This document shows positions 1 to 10,789 of a DNA stretch of 26,194 nt, piece after piece. This DNA is from a virus. Made by a program: the position numbers and the translations under genes. The notes below the pieces were generated by a model. The model saw only the letters and a list, made by a program, of their open reading frames with translations, did no database searches and was not told where the DNA came from. The number at the start of each line of letters is the position of its first letter. Position 1 is the first letter of the stretch. The DNA is taken from IMG/VR virus record IMGVR_UViG_3300020214_000101, positions 1 through 26,194 of that record; one strand, written 5' to 3'.

Positions 1-3000
1 TGCTCCAGAATACGGATTGCCATAAGATGCAATTGTATTTTGTACTGGAGTAGATGTCGATCCAATTCCAGTGTAGTGAGATGAGAATTTAGTATTATTT
101 AAAGTTATTGTAGAAACTCCCGAAGATGTCGTATCACCTATAGCAACAGTAATACTGTAGAAATTTGATGTATGAGCTAAAGCGACATTTGGAGTAAAAT
201 CTAGATTAATATTTGGTCCAGAGTAATAAAAATGATAAGTTCCTAATCCAGAAGAAGTTTCTGAAGAAGCATTTGACATTAAACCATAATCTAAAACGTG
301 AATATCAGTTCCATCATGAACCAAAGAGAATTCTATAAATTCTAAATCTTCGAGATTTAACGCTTCAACACCAACTAAAATCTTTGCAGATCTATTTGTT
401 TTTGGGATAGATAAAATATTGGATGGACCAGTTGATCCAGACGCAACATATTTTGTTGTAGCTGCAATACCAACTACACCAAGAGAAGTTGAATCGCTTC
501 CATTCAGATAATTATTCATATTATATGAAATATATGAAATATCATAATCATTAACTTCAAAATTAACTGGATAGAAAAGAAGTTTTCCTTCATCTCCACT
601 AATAACAAAATCGAAAGAACCAAGATTTCTTGCTGTATCAATTCTTCCATATTGATTCAAATAAGAATCAAAACTATCATACGTCATACTAATGATAGAG
701 AATTGTCTTTCTCCAATAAATCTTTGATCTCTTACATAAGTAATATACTTTTTAAATCTGTCATTTTCTAGTCTGAAACTATCTACAACACTAAATGGAG
801 TGGATCTGGGAGTATTATTGAATTTAGGACTTACATCGTCAAAAAGCAATACCCTATTACCAATAGACTCAAAATAATCTTGAAGATCTCTAGAATTAAA
901 TATTATTTCATTCGATATATTAGTAGATCCAATTTTTATAGTTTTTTCTGATGCTAAATCAAAATCTACTATAGAATTTAAATCTACGACTTCAATTATA
1001 TCAGAGAAAGTATCGACAGAAACTCCTGAAATTTCTTCAGATATTACAGATACAACTAAATCGGAATTTAAAGAATCTGAACTAGATTCCATTTGCAAAT
1101 CCGAAAACTTTTTAAATCCAGATGTGTGATTCAAAGAACTTACATAGGAATTCCAATCATCATATTCGACTTTTGATTTCAATGAATATGAGAAGTATTG
1201 ATAATAGTCACTATCTTGAATTCTTTGGGTATTTTCATTTAGGAATCCTACTTTATCCTGCCATCCATTAATAACAAGTCCAGATGAATCTAAACTATAA
1301 AATCCAAAAGAATTTTCAACAAATACAATTTTAGATTTTGTATTTGTTGTTTCACCATAAATTTGATCATTTTCTTTGAAATTATCTTTAGATATTACTT
1401 TAATCTTATCATTTTCTTTATCTACATCAATAACTTTGGATCTAATAGTTCCGTTTGTTATATACTCACCTATTTTATAACTACCTTTTTCTATTTTAAT
1501 TTCAAATATTGGGAAGTATTTCTCTGGTATCACTAATCCATTTGAGAGTAAAGGATAAAATGTTCCAGGAGTTTCATTTCCAGAAATAAAATCTTTAATG
1601 TTAAAAGTTATAGACGAATTCGATCCACCAATATTTGGATCTCTACTCTTTACTACAAATGATTTGTAATTATAATTTGAAGAATTATAACCTTTTCCAA
1701 TTGTTCCAACTCCAACACTTACGTTTTCAATTATAAATGTATCATTTATTTTAAATGGGAAATCATCTAAAGAACTATAACTTACACCCAATCCAACAAT
1801 AACATCTTTAGTCGTAGAATTATAATTTATCGATATAATTGGAATTCCATTAGTATTACTTACTGGAACAACTTTAATTGAAGATCCAGTTATTGAATTA
1901 GTATTTTTTACAATAGAAACATAATTTTCTGATGAAGAATATTGCAATTCCACATCATCTATCACGACATTTTTTATTGGATCTACTAATACTAATTTTG
2001 GATCTGTGGTATAATTTATTCCAGGACTTAACTTTTTAATATATTCCAATTTCCCCAAAGGGAATATTGATATTATTTGTGGTAATTTAAATTGTGGTTT
2101 TAATGTTATATCGGATGGGAATGCAAATCCAATATCTTTAACTTCAATTTTTCTTGGTAATCCAATATTTAAACCAACAGGATAAATTAGAGAATCTTTT
2201 CCTTTGATTGAATTTATAGAAGATATTGCGGGCAAATATTTGAAGTTCTTTGTTGAATATGGTTGAACTTTATACAGTCCCCCAGTTTCTGTGGCAGAAG
2301 AAGTAGCATAAAGAATGTTAGTATTTTCATTATTAGTATAACTTAATTCCTCTGGAGTTAATGGGAGATAGCATTCAAAATTTGTAGATCCAATACCAAC
2401 TTTATTAATGTTATATTCTCCAGTGTAATCACTATAATCTATTAATAACGTATTATTATTTTGGATATTTTCGTTATCAACTATAATATCTTTTTTAGTT
2501 TGAGATATTTTATCCAGATTTATTGTATTTACTTTATAGTATAGTACTGTAGGTTCTTTAAATTGCAACTCAATTCTTGAATTAGTATCAATTCCGACAT
2601 TACCATATTGAATTATGTCTGGATTAGTTGTGAATTCATATTCATCTTTGAATTGATTATCGATATAAAAATTAATTTTAAATGCAGAGTATAATCTAGA
2701 ACCGACATTATATGATAGTGAAGGATCAGATAAATCAAATATGGTTTTTCTTCCAGTTTGCAATCTCAATAATGGATTAATTAATCCAATTTCTCCAGTA
2801 GAAGCAGAACCAATATTTACATAATTTGGATCCAAACTTAATGCTCCATAGTAAGAATCACACAACCTTATAGTATCTTCATCTACAACATTAATATAAT
2901 ATATTTTGTTGTTAATAAGATTTGTTGATGGGGAACTTGAAGTATATACTACTTTTTGTCCGGTTGTAAATCTATGTCTTACTATTTTTATAGTATCACT

Positions 3001-6000
3001 ACTTGGATTTACATCCAAGTCACTAAATTCATAATTTCCAATTAAAATTCTTCTATTGTAATCATTGTACTTAACTTTTATGGTTGTAGATATTCCAATA
3101 TTTTTTACAAATAAATCCAAGGTATCATTTACCTTCATATTATGAGTAGATGCCACAGAAACTACAACACTTCCATCTTTAACTTGGAATGGTTTTATAT
3201 TGCTATAGTTGGTTTTAAAACTATGATTTGTTCCAGACCCATTTGATACAAGATACATTAAATTATTAGTTGTTGTTATTCCAACATAATTTCCTGTAGA
3301 TCCCAATCCAACAACTGAAGTTGATATGCCTATAAAGTCATTTGATAGAGTTACAGAATAAAGTTCCGAACCATCAGTAAGATTATAATTGTTAATTCCA
3401 TCCAAAGATACATCAATTCCAGAACCACCATTTGAACTGTATATGATCCTAGTTCCATTTTCTATTTGATGATTCGGAATGTAAATTGATCTAATTGGAA
3501 CAAATACTTGAGATGCTCCAAGTCCAGGATTGGATATTGTTAATGTAGATCCTATTCCAATTGTACCAATACCAACAGATTCCGATGGGTTAAAATAATA
3601 TTCTTTATTAGTTTTTAAATTATTAGTAGAAATATTTTGAGGTAAATTAACATAGAACTTTCTAGTATTTTCAGTTAAAGATTCTCCAATAGTATATGCC
3701 AATCCAGCAGTTCCATTATATGCTCTTTCAACTTTAATTCTAGATGAAATGTTATCTACTTCTAGAATTTTAAGTTTTTCATCTCTAATACTGTATATGT
3801 CATTTGTTGTTATATTTGGATATGATAAAGGACCATACACATCAAAATAAGTAACTATTCCAGTAATGGAGGTGTCTTGAACACCTTTACTTAAGAATAG
3901 TACATTATTTTTAATCTTTATTTCAAATTGTTGATTTAATTTAAAATCGAAAGTATTTGTTCCAATTCCACTGAAAAATATTGGTTGCTTATCAGTTAAA
4001 TTATGTGGGGAAGTACAGAATCCGATAAAATTTCCATATGGATCTTGATTTGGTACTATTTCTACGTTATTGATTTTTTGACTTTTATACGATATATTAG
4101 AAACTTCTCTTCCAGTAATAGATCTAACCTTACCATAAATGTCCTCATCATTAAAATTAACTATATCTCCGACTTTATATCCATTTCCAGGAAATGGAAT
4201 TGCTATATCGGTTACATTACCTATAGAAACATCTCTTAAAAAATTAGTAACTGATTTAATTTTATTTGGATTTAATATGTAATTATATCCAGAAGTTGAA
4301 GATTCTAAATTATAGTGATTAGTATATCTGACTATATTACTTGTATCAAGATTTTCGAAAGATAAAGTATTTCCAAAATTGTCTTCTGATGGAGTATGTC
4401 TGTAAGTATTTCCAATAATATATGGAAAGGCGGGTTTTTTGTAATTAGTAAATGGACCAGAAGTTTCAACTTGTCCTTCGTTTATAGTAGCGAAATATGC
4501 ATATATTCCATTGGGATATTCTGGAGTTATAGTATATCTTCCATTATGTTGATCCAGATCTCCACCATCAACAAAATCATAGTCTTCAACAAAAAATCCT
4601 TCTGGATATAAATTAACACTAGGTCTTTTTGATTTTAAGGATGATGTATATCCAGACCTCATTAATTTTACACTTCCTCCAGTTGAAGTCTCATATCCAT
4701 ATGGACCATAAATTGGATTTCCATCATATGCCCATCCAATTATTGGAGAATGATACGTAGTTTCAACTTCTTTTGAATTGACAAGATTTAAATCGGGAAG
4801 AAAAATTGTTTCTCCATCTGATACTTTTGATCCTAGTATTGTTCTTCGCAAATTTCTTGGTGCATATAAATGATAATACTGAAGAGTTCTACCCAAAGAA
4901 TTATTTTTTTCTAAAACACCATCATCTTGAGTTATTGCATCTTTCTTTATTAATTTTTCAACATTATTAACAGTCCATTTTTTTGAATTAAATTTTAACT
5001 GGCATTTTCCACCTAAAGATGAAATCTGCAATGTTGTTTGACCTTTAATATATCCAGAACCACCATTTATAACTTTAACATCTACAATAGATCCATTTTG
5101 TACTATTGGAGTTAATATTGCTCCAGATCCAGAAAGAGAATAGACTATAATTAATGGACAATCATCATAATTGGATCCGCTATTCTGTATATTTACTCCA
5201 ATTATTGTACCATTAGAAATTATTGGAGATAATTGAGCACCTTTTCCGTTCTCTAATCTATATAATGGTTGTCTATTATAATTTAATATTTCTTCTGATC
5301 CATAATAATCGCCACCATTAGAAATGAAAACAGAATTAATGGATCCTGTTACAATTGGCGATATTACCGCATTAAAATCTTGACCATTTAATGTTGAAAT
5401 TCCAATTTTTCCAGTTATTTTTGCTTCAATTGGTGGATAATTAAAATAATGAATTCCAGACCCAACGGTGTTTAAATTTATATATTCACCTCTATTAATA
5501 TAATAATTTTTTGCAGTTGTTCCAACTCCAACCAAAGATAATTTAAATTTGTCGATATCTACTTTTGTCACATAATATGATGATGCTGAAGTCAATCCAC
5601 TTACTGGAGTATGTGATGCATTATATACTATAATTTCTCCAGTCTCATATCCATGATTTTTTATTGTTATAGTATTTGTTATTGTACTTATTCCAGAAGA
5701 GGTAGTTTCAATTAATCTATTTTTATAACCTTCTCCATTATTTTCAATAATAAACCTCTGGATTTTCTTTTTGGTAAAATGAGACTCTATGGAATGTCTT
5801 CCTGTTCCATACGAAGTAATATTTACCGTGTTTATTCCAGATACAGAATCTAATTCTGTATTATGAATAGTTATAGATTTTGAACTTAAAGTCTTTATAT
5901 AATATATTGAATTGTCAATTAATCCACCAATTGGAGTTTGATTAAATGCTCTGTAAATAACTTTCTCAAAATCTCTAAATTTATGATCTTCAGAAAACGT

Positions 6001-8442
6001 TATTACATTTGTAGTTAGATTTACATTATTATTATCTTCCGATTTAAATAACTCTTCATGTGTGAATAAAGATAACTCAGCTCGAACTACTGCGCCTCTT
6101 CCTCCACCTCCAACTATATCAACAACAGGAGTATCAATATAATCAAATCCTGGATCTATTAATTTTATTCCAGTTAAAGATCCAGCAACTCCAACATACC
6201 CTTTTGCAAAATCGTTGGTTGTTCTTTGTGAATCATATTTATCAGTGATTACCAATGTTGGCGGATTAACAACATTGTAATCATAACCTCCATCTAGAAC
6301 ATCTATACTTTCAATTTCACCGTAATAAACTAGGTCTGATGATTTATAATTTAAAATTTCTACGCCATTGATCAAAATTCCAGTATTTTGATTCGGATTA
6401 GTTTCGTAAAAATCTAAAGAATCTCTTTTCTGTAATTCTGGAATTTTTTTCAATAATTTATATGGAGCAAAATTGTTATCATAAAATTTTTCTGATACAA
6501 TTGTATTGTTTGTAATATTTCCAACTAAATTTATGAATTTATTTCCATAAATTGCAGATTTACTTCTAGATAATTTTATTTTTGATGAACTTATTCTCTT
6601 AATATAGTATAAACCAAATTCTATATTTAAGGTGTTATTAGAATTTTGTGGGATATAATATACAGTGTCTCCAGTTAAAAACGAATGAGTTCCAATCTCA
6701 AGTTCTTCTCCATTAAAATTTCCACTAAAAGATACAGTATATTTTTTTATATCAAGAGTTAAGTTGGAATATGAAGGTAAAGAATTAGATGCAACATAAT
6801 TATCACCCCCATAAAAATCATAATACAAGTTACTAACATTTGAAGTTATTTGATCTATGGAGGATTCTCCAGTATTAACATAAGATATTTGCCTTTCCAC
6901 ATAATATTTTTCAAATAAATCTATTGTCCCTTGTTGAGATTCAACAACTAATGATTTTTTATTGTTTAATGATGTGACTTTAAGATTTTTTTTATTTCCT
7001 TTCGTATCATATAAAACTAGTGTATCACCAACGTAAATATAAGAATCATCATAAAGACCAATAGAATATGAAAAATTAGAAGAATCTACTAAAGTTATAT
7101 TCTTAACTTCATAATAAATGGAATTATTATATAACCATGATGTATGGATTGGTCTATTACCAGATAATCCAATATTATCAATTATAATAGGATCATTTTT
7201 TGAATATCCCCCTATTGGATTTAAAATGGTAAAGTCGGAAATTACCGCAGTAATTTTAAACTCAATTTTATTATTATCTAAATCATATCCATAACAATAA
7301 TTCGTATCTTCGACATCACTTCCTGATGGAATATCGAATAATACTCCAGAACACTCTAAAAATTGATTAATATTTTTATCATAATAGTTTATCAATTTAG
7401 TGGTGCCATCAGAAAGTTTAATTAATAACTCTCCTTCATTTGGGAACCCAATGGTGGAATCAACAGTTATAAAAGTAGAATTGTTTTTTATATTTGAAGT
7501 TATTTTTGTTTTTGGACTTATTGTAAATGATCCAGATATTGTTCCACTAGAAACGCTGATATCTCTATTATAATCGTTATCTAAACTAATTTTATAATAG
7601 ATTGAATCTCCCCTTTTTATCTCCTCAATACCTAATATGGTAGCAAAAGATTTATTGGTTGAATTTATTTTATTTTGATATACAGTTTTTCCAACAAGTT
7701 GTAGAATGTTTCTGTTATCACATTCTACAACTAATTGTTGAGATCTTTGATATTTTGATGCTGATGGTGATATCAAATTATCAGAGGGTCTTAATACTTG
7801 TACTTTTTCTCCATACAAAGCATTAAAAAGTATTTTAAAGGACTTATCTGATCCTTTGGAAGAATAAAAATCTTTTACTTGTTTAATAAAAAGTTTTTCG
7901 TTTAAATTTTCATTAAATTTTACCCCCTCAAATCCTGGGGCAATTTGTTTCTTTAACTTATATAAAAATTCTTTTAAAAATAGACTACTTAAATTTAAAA
8001 TTAAACTATTATCTGTATGAGAATCTGAATTGGTAGTGGAAAAAATTAGTTTATCATTTTTACCATTTAGATCACTTATTCCACTAAATCCTCTTATACA
8101 CTCCTCAAAACTATTATCAGTTTTTGATTTATATGTAATAATTTCATTATCAATTTTTATAATTCCATACTTATCTGGAAATCCTATAGTAGATGTAACA
8201 GAAATAGAATTTTCAAAGGGATCAATATCCCCAATTAAATTTGTAGAGTCGGATACACTCTTAATATTATCGATTTTTGCATATAAATCAATATTATTCA
8301 GTATATCTGATGGACCACCTGGTATCTCTAAAGACTTATAATATTGCGATAAAAACTCAGATACGAGAGGAAATTCCTCCGTAACGAATGCTGGAAGTTG
8401 ATTTTCAACAATTTCGCTGATATTAACTCTTGAATTTACCAT
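1..8442 (-). CDS. Giant virion structural protein in the gp7 position, C-terminus outside the window
   Basis: The frame starts with ATG at 8442 one base after the gp6 stop and stays open to base 1, so at least 2,814 residues are present and the C-terminus is missing. The start (residues about 12-30, NQLPAFVTEEFPLVSEF) and the FYSSKGSDKSFK segment near residue 192 are of a type I know from very large tail or baseplate proteins of T4-like cyanophages. The rest is rich in S, N, T, I and G and looks like many beta modules: at least five elements of the form H-x-[FYI]-x-x-G-x-x-[VI]-x-Y with histidines at about 586, 820, 930, 1658 and 1823, weaker ones at 1480 and 1767, which resemble the FCCH-type fold annotated in other phage tail proteins. 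Gly-Gly-x-Tyr segments recur near 718, 757, 893, 1035, 1090, 1121 and 2135. Residues about 1229-1249 (YHSPIIGWAYDGNPIYGPY) match the YHYH family motif. T4 has gp7 at this place, but sequence similarity to gp7 is not evident. Confidence 0.85.
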   Translation of the reverse strand, partial: MVNSRVNISEIVENQLPAFVTEEFPLVSEFLSQYYKSLEIPGGPSDILNNIDLYAKIDNIKSVSDSTNLIGDIDPFENSISVTSTIGFPDKYGIIKIDNEIITYKSKTDNSFEECIRGFSGISDLNGKNDKLIFSTTNSDSHTDNSLILNLSSLFLKEFLYKLKKQIAPGFEGVKFNENLNEKLFIKQVKDFYSSKGSDKSFKILFNALYGEKVQVLRPSDNLISPSASKYQRSQQLVVECDNRNILQLVGKTVYQNKINSTNKSFATILGIEEIKRGDSIYYKISLDNDYNRDISVSSGTISGSFTISPKTKITSNIKNNSTFITVDSTIGFPNEGELLIKLSDGTTKLINYYDKNINQFLECSGVLFDIPSGSDVEDTNYCYGYDLDNNKIEFKITAVISDFTILNPIGGYSKNDPIIIDNIGLSGNRPIHTSWLYNNSIYYEVKNITLVDSSNFSYSIGLYDDSYIYVGDTLVLYDTKGNKKNLKVTSLNNKKSLVVESQQGTIDLFEKYYVERQISYVNTGESSIDQITSNVSNLYYDFYGGDNYVASNSLPSYSNLTLDIKKYTVSFSGNFNGEELEIGTHSFLTGDTVYYIPQNSNNTLNIEFGLYYIKRISSSKIKLSRSKSAIYGNKFINLVGNITNNTIVSEKFYDNNFAPYKLLKKIPELQKRDSLDFYETNPNQNTGILINGVEILNYKSSDLVYYGEIESIDVLDGGYDYNVVNPPTLVITDKYDSQRTTNDFAKGYVGVAGSLTGIKLIDPGFDYIDTPVVDIVGGGGRGAVVRAELSLFTHEELFKSEDNNNVNLTTNVITFSEDHKFRDFEKVIYRAFNQTPIGGLIDNSIYYIKTLSSKSITIHNTELDSVSGINTVNITSYGTGRHSIESHFTKKKIQRFIIENNGEGYKNRLIETTSSGISTITNTITIKNHGYETGEIIVYNASHTPVSGLTSASSYYVTKVDIDKFKLSLVGVGTTAKNYYINRGEYINLNTVGSGIHYFNYPPIEAKITGKIGISTLNGQDFNAVISPIVTGSINSVFISNGGDYYGSEEILNYNRQPLYRLENGKGAQLSPIISNGTIIGVNIQNSGSNYDDCPLIIVYSLSGSGAILTPIVQNGSIVDVKVINGGSGYIKGQTTLQISSLGGKCQLKFNSKKWTVNNVEKLIKKDAITQDDGVLEKNNSLGRTLQYYHLYAPRNLRRTILGSKVSDGETIFLPDLNLVNSKEVETTYHSPIIGWAYDGNPIYGPYGYETSTGGSVKLMRSGYTSSLKSKRPSVNLYPEGFFVEDYDFVDGGDLDQHNGRYTITPEYPNGIYAYFATINEGQVETSGPFTNYKKPAFPYIIGNTYRHTPSEDNFGNTLSFENLDTSNIVRYTNHYNLESSTSGYNYILNPNKIKSVTNFLRDVSIGNVTDIAIPFPGNGYKVGDIVNFNDEDIYGKVRSITGREVSNISYKSQKINNVEIVPNQDPYGNFIGFCTSPHNLTDKQPIFFSGIGTNTFDFKLNQQFEIKIKNNVLFLSKGVQDTSITGIVTYFDVYGPLSYPNITTNDIYSIRDEKLKILEVDNISSRIKVERAYNGTAGLAYTIGESLTENTRKFYVNLPQNISTNNLKTNKEYYFNPSESVGIGTIGIGSTLTISNPGLGASQVFVPIRSIYIPNHQIENGTRIIYSSNGGSGIDVSLDGINNYNLTDGSELYSVTLSNDFIGISTSVVGLGSTGNYVGITTTNNLMYLVSNGSGTNHSFKTNYSNIKPFQVKDGSVVVSVASTHNMKVNDTLDLFVKNIGISTTIKVKYNDYNRRILIGNYEFSDLDVNPSSDTIKIVRHRFTTGQKVVYTSSSPSTNLINNKIYYINVVDEDTIRLCDSYYGALSLDPNYVNIGSASTGEIGLINPLLRLQTGRKTIFDLSDPSLSYNVGSRLYSAFKINFYIDNQFKDEYEFTTNPDIIQYGNVGIDTNSRIELQFKEPTVLYYKVNTINLDKISQTKKDIIVDNENIQNNNTLLIDYSDYTGEYNINKVGIGSTNFECYLPLTPEELSYTNNENTNILYATSSATETGGLYKVQPYSTKNFKYLPAISSINSIKGKDSLIYPVGLNIGLPRKIEVKDIGFAFPSDITLKPQFKLPQIISIFPLGKLEYIKKLSPGINYTTDPKLVLVDPIKNVVIDDVELQYSSSENYVSIVKNTNSITGSSIKVVPVSNTNGIPIISINYNSTTKDVIVGLGVSYSSLDDFPFKINDTFIIENVSVGVGTIGKGYNSSNYNYKSFVVKSRDPNIGGSNSSITFNIKDFISGNETPGTFYPLLSNGLVIPEKYFPIFEIKIEKGSYKIGEYITNGTIRSKVIDVDKENDKIKVISKDNFKENDQIYGETTNTKSKIVFVENSFGFYSLDSSGLVINGWQDKVGFLNENTQRIQDSDYYQYFSYSLKSKVEYDDWNSYVSSLNHTSGFKKFSDLQMESSSDSLNSDLVVSVISEEISGVSVDTFSDIIEVVDLNSIVDFDLASEKTIKIGSTNISNEIIFNSRDLQDYFESIGNRVLLFDDVSPKFNNTPRSTPFSVVDSFRLENDRFKKYITYVRDQRFIGERQFSIISMTYDSFDSYLNQYGRIDTARNLGSFDFVISGDEGKLLFYPVNFEVNDYDISYISYNMNNYLNGSDSTSLGVVGIAATTKYVASGSTGPSNILSIPKTNRSAKILVGVEALNLEDLEFIEFSLVHDGTDIHVLDYGLMSNASSETSSGLGTYHFYYSGPNINLDFTPNVALAHTSNFYSITVAIGDTTSSGVSTITLNNTKFSSHYTGIGSTSTPVQNTIASYGNPYSGA

Positions 8443-8443
8443 A

Positions 8444-10342
8444 TTATTTTAATATTTGTGGTCCGTTTGGATAACTTGAAGTTACTAGGTATGTGCTTCC
8501 AGAAGAATCTGCTCCAGAAGAAATATCATCAGGAACTATGGTCAATTTACTTCTATTAATATCTATCTGCAAATACAAATCCTGTAATCCAATAACATCA
8601 TTAGATTTTGGAATGGCAGAAATCATAACAACAGGTTCTCCATCTTGTAAAATTTCAGTAGAAGTTATAGAGATAGATTCTAAGTATATTTCACCCGTTT
8701 CATAATTTATTTTACCAACTTCACTAAAATAATCTGAAGTTTCACCATTAAATAAAAATAACTTCCCTGATGTTGTATTATTTGGATTGGGGAGATCAAA
8801 CAAATAAACAAAATTATCAAGTCCATCTATCTTAAATCCAGATGACTTTATGTTCTGACCTTGAATATTTTTAACATGAAATTCATTTCCAAAACAAATT
8901 TCATAATTTCCTACTGCATTTATATTTACTTTAAGATTTCTTCTCATTGAAATCTTAGTGATATTTGAGGTGACAGCAGAATTGCTATCGTCTATTAACT
9001 TCAAGAATTTACTATATTTAAATCTTGCTCCATATCTATTAACCTCACTAGATTTAGTATATTCCAAAATATTATTATAAATCGAATTTGTCACATTATT
9101 TTCATTTGAAGCGAGGTTCTTATTATAATAAACTGTAGTATCATATTCAACATAAAGATATTTAAGATCCATAAATTCTGGAACTATTCCAGCAACAGCA
9201 TATTTTCTCAATTCTGATCTAATAAAATCTTTAGTTGCAGAAGAAAGGAAAAATCCATTCGTAGGTTTAATTGCGATAAAAACTTTTCCGTATTGTGGTG
9301 GATCTAGAGTTTCTCCACCAAATACTGAAATTGATTCAGTTTCTGGATAAATCTGTGGTATTAATGACTCATAATCATTTGATGTAACTGCTCTATTTTG
9401 CGTAGAATATATTTTAGGTGCATACTTTTTGATGTAACTTACTGATTCAATCTCTTTACCACCACTTGTAGATGCTTCAGAAGTAACAAAAGAAACTTCC
9501 GAATTAACGATACTGCCATCATTTGCAACCAGTCTTCCAGCATAAGTAAAGTCTGCTATTCCATTCGCTGCTTCACCATTGGTTACAACATAAGAAACCG
9601 TAACATAGTTTTCTGGAACGAGTTTTTTTCCAAATAATCCATCACCAAAAAGTAGTTCATATCTTTCATCTTCAATTTCTTGAATTAAGAATATTTTTGA
9701 TGTCGAGTCTATATTTGCAATATTGTCGATACTCTTAAAAACCTTAGTATCACTTGATAAAGCAGTATCCTTTACAGTTACGGATATTGTCGAAGTGTCT
9801 ATTCCAGAGTTGTCTAATATAAATCTTTGATAACTTGTGCTATCTACTGTAAAATTCTGAGTAATTAATGTTCCTTCGTAGATGGTAACATTTTCAAAAG
9901 ATGCTACTTCATCTTTAACTGAAACAGTAACATCTTCAGGAATGGAAAATGAATTACTTTCTCTACCAAAAGTAGTTAAAGTAGTAAAGCATATTCCCTT
10001 TTTAAGGGTTAAAGTCAATGGTTTTACATTTGAACCAGAAAGATCCACAAAAAATGAAACCTTAGTCCTTGCCGCAGTCTTTGATCTAGGAACATAACCA
10101 ATATTTCTTGCAAGAGAAACAACATTTTCTCTAAGTGTAGCGCCATCAAGAAATAATTCATTGCTAATCATATTAGCATTATATGAATTTATGTACGTAT
10201 TGTACGCCAATACATCAATCAATACAGATAAACTAGATCCTTCAAAGTCGTAATCTGTAAAATTTGAATTTGTTTTTATATAATCCTTTATCGAAGTCTT
10301 GATGTCTTCGAAATCTAAATTTGTAAAATTAACTAATGCCAT
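8444..10342 (-). CDS. 6: Baseplate wedge protein gp6
   Basis: This 632-residue protein corresponds to T4 gp6 (660 residues), which dimerises to tie neighbouring wedges of the hexagonal baseplate together and drives its change of shape during tail contraction; it belongs to the baseplate J-like family. The N-terminus (MALVNFTNLDFEDIKTSIKD) and the segment around residues 65-90 (NELFLDGATLRENVVSLARN) are typical: the first helical region binds the wedge core, and the later part around residues 295-400 (KKYAPKIYSTQNRAVTSNDYE) is the gp6/J-like ring domain. It starts at 10342 with a one-base overlap with the gp25 stop codon, so translation is probably coupled. The gene order gp25-gp6-large protein is that of T4. 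AT-rich codon use matches its neighbours. Confidence 0.94.
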   Translation of the reverse strand: MALVNFTNLDFEDIKTSIKDYIKTNSNFTDYDFEGSSLSVLIDVLAYNTYINSYNANMISNELFLDGATLRENVVSLARNIGYVPRSKTAARTKVSFFVDLSGSNVKPLTLTLKKGICFTTLTTFGRESNSFSIPEDVTVSVKDEVASFENVTIYEGTLITQNFTVDSTSYQRFILDNSGIDTSTISVTVKDTALSSDTKVFKSIDNIANIDSTSKIFLIQEIEDERYELLFGDGLFGKKLVPENYVTVSYVVTNGEAANGIADFTYAGRLVANDGSIVNSEVSFVTSEASTSGGKEIESVSYIKKYAPKIYSTQNRAVTSNDYESLIPQIYPETESISVFGGETLDPPQYGKVFIAIKPTNGFFLSSATKDFIRSELRKYAVAGIVPEFMDLKYLYVEYDTTVYYNKNLASNENNVTNSIYNNILEYTKSSEVNRYGARFKYSKFLKLIDDSNSAVTSNITKISMRRNLKVNINAVGNYEICFGNEFHVKNIQGQNIKSSGFKIDGLDNFVYLFDLPNPNNTTSGKLFLFNGETSDYFSEVGKINYETGEIYLESISITSTEILQDGEPVVMISAIPKSNDVIGLQDLYLQIDINRSKLTIVPDDISSGADSSGSTYLVTSSYPNGPQILK

Positions 10343-10743
10343 TATCGTGTTGGAGTGAGTGCAAATGATAACTGTTGAGTTGGCACATCAATTCCTATAA
10401 TTTTATATTTTATTACTATATCGAATTGATTTTCATCGTAATTTGGTTCAACATCTAATGATATGAGGGACACTCTAGGCTCATAATTGGTAATTACATA
10501 TTCAATTTCGTTTCTCATAAAAATAGAAGTGCTTAGGTCAAGATTTTCGAAGAGAAGTCTAGATACTTCCGATCCCAATTGACTGTTAAAGAACCTCTCT
10601 CCTTTTTGAGTAAGAACTAAATTGCGAACAGAACGTGCTATCGCCCTCTCATTAGTAATTGTCAGAATATCACGAGTCAAAGGATTACTCTGTAATGTTA
10701 AACTGACATCTTTAAATGGTTTGCTAGCACGTTCTAGAGGCAT
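10342..10743 (-). CDS. 25: Baseplate wedge subunit gp25
   Basis: The product has 133 residues, almost exactly the length of T4 gp25 (132), a lysozyme-fold protein that joins the inner baseplate wedge and helps start sheath assembly. Visible family features are the N-terminal strand with LTRDILTITNERAIARSVRNL (split over residues about 22-42), followed by GERFFNSQLGSEVSRLLFENLD, the characteristic EPR-type segment (residues about 49-70, with the conserved E-x-x-x-L-L-F-E pattern), and YEPRVSLISLDV near residues 88-99. It is the first gene of the baseplate cluster in this stretch: a T4-like late promoter lies 30 bases upstream, and its TAA overlaps the gp6 start by one base. Confidence 0.94.
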   Translation of the reverse strand: MPLERASKPFKDVSLTLQSNPLTRDILTITNERAIARSVRNLVLTQKGERFFNSQLGSEVSRLLFENLDLSTSIFMRNEIEYVITNYEPRVSLISLDVEPNYDENQFDIVIKYKIIGIDVPTQQLSFALTPTR

Positions 10744-10772
10744 TTATTGTATCATAGAGGTCAATTATAACT

Positions 10773-10780
10773 TATTTATT
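10773..10780 (-). promoter_or_regulatory. T4-like late promoter before gp25
   Basis: On the minus strand the octamer reads AATAAATA, one base from the T4 late core TATAAATA recognised by the gp55 sigma factor. It lies 30 bases before the gp25 start, in the only clear gap of this cluster. A -35 box is not needed for this promoter class. The role is inferred from motif and position. Confidence 0.55.
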
Positions 10781-10789
10781 AGGTTTATT

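Noticed and set aside
4003-8341. Plus-strand ORFs at 4003-4239, 4396-4611 and 8030-8341
   Set aside because: They lie opposite the giant minus-strand gene, have biased composition typical of antisense frames, no ribosome site and no recognisable protein.
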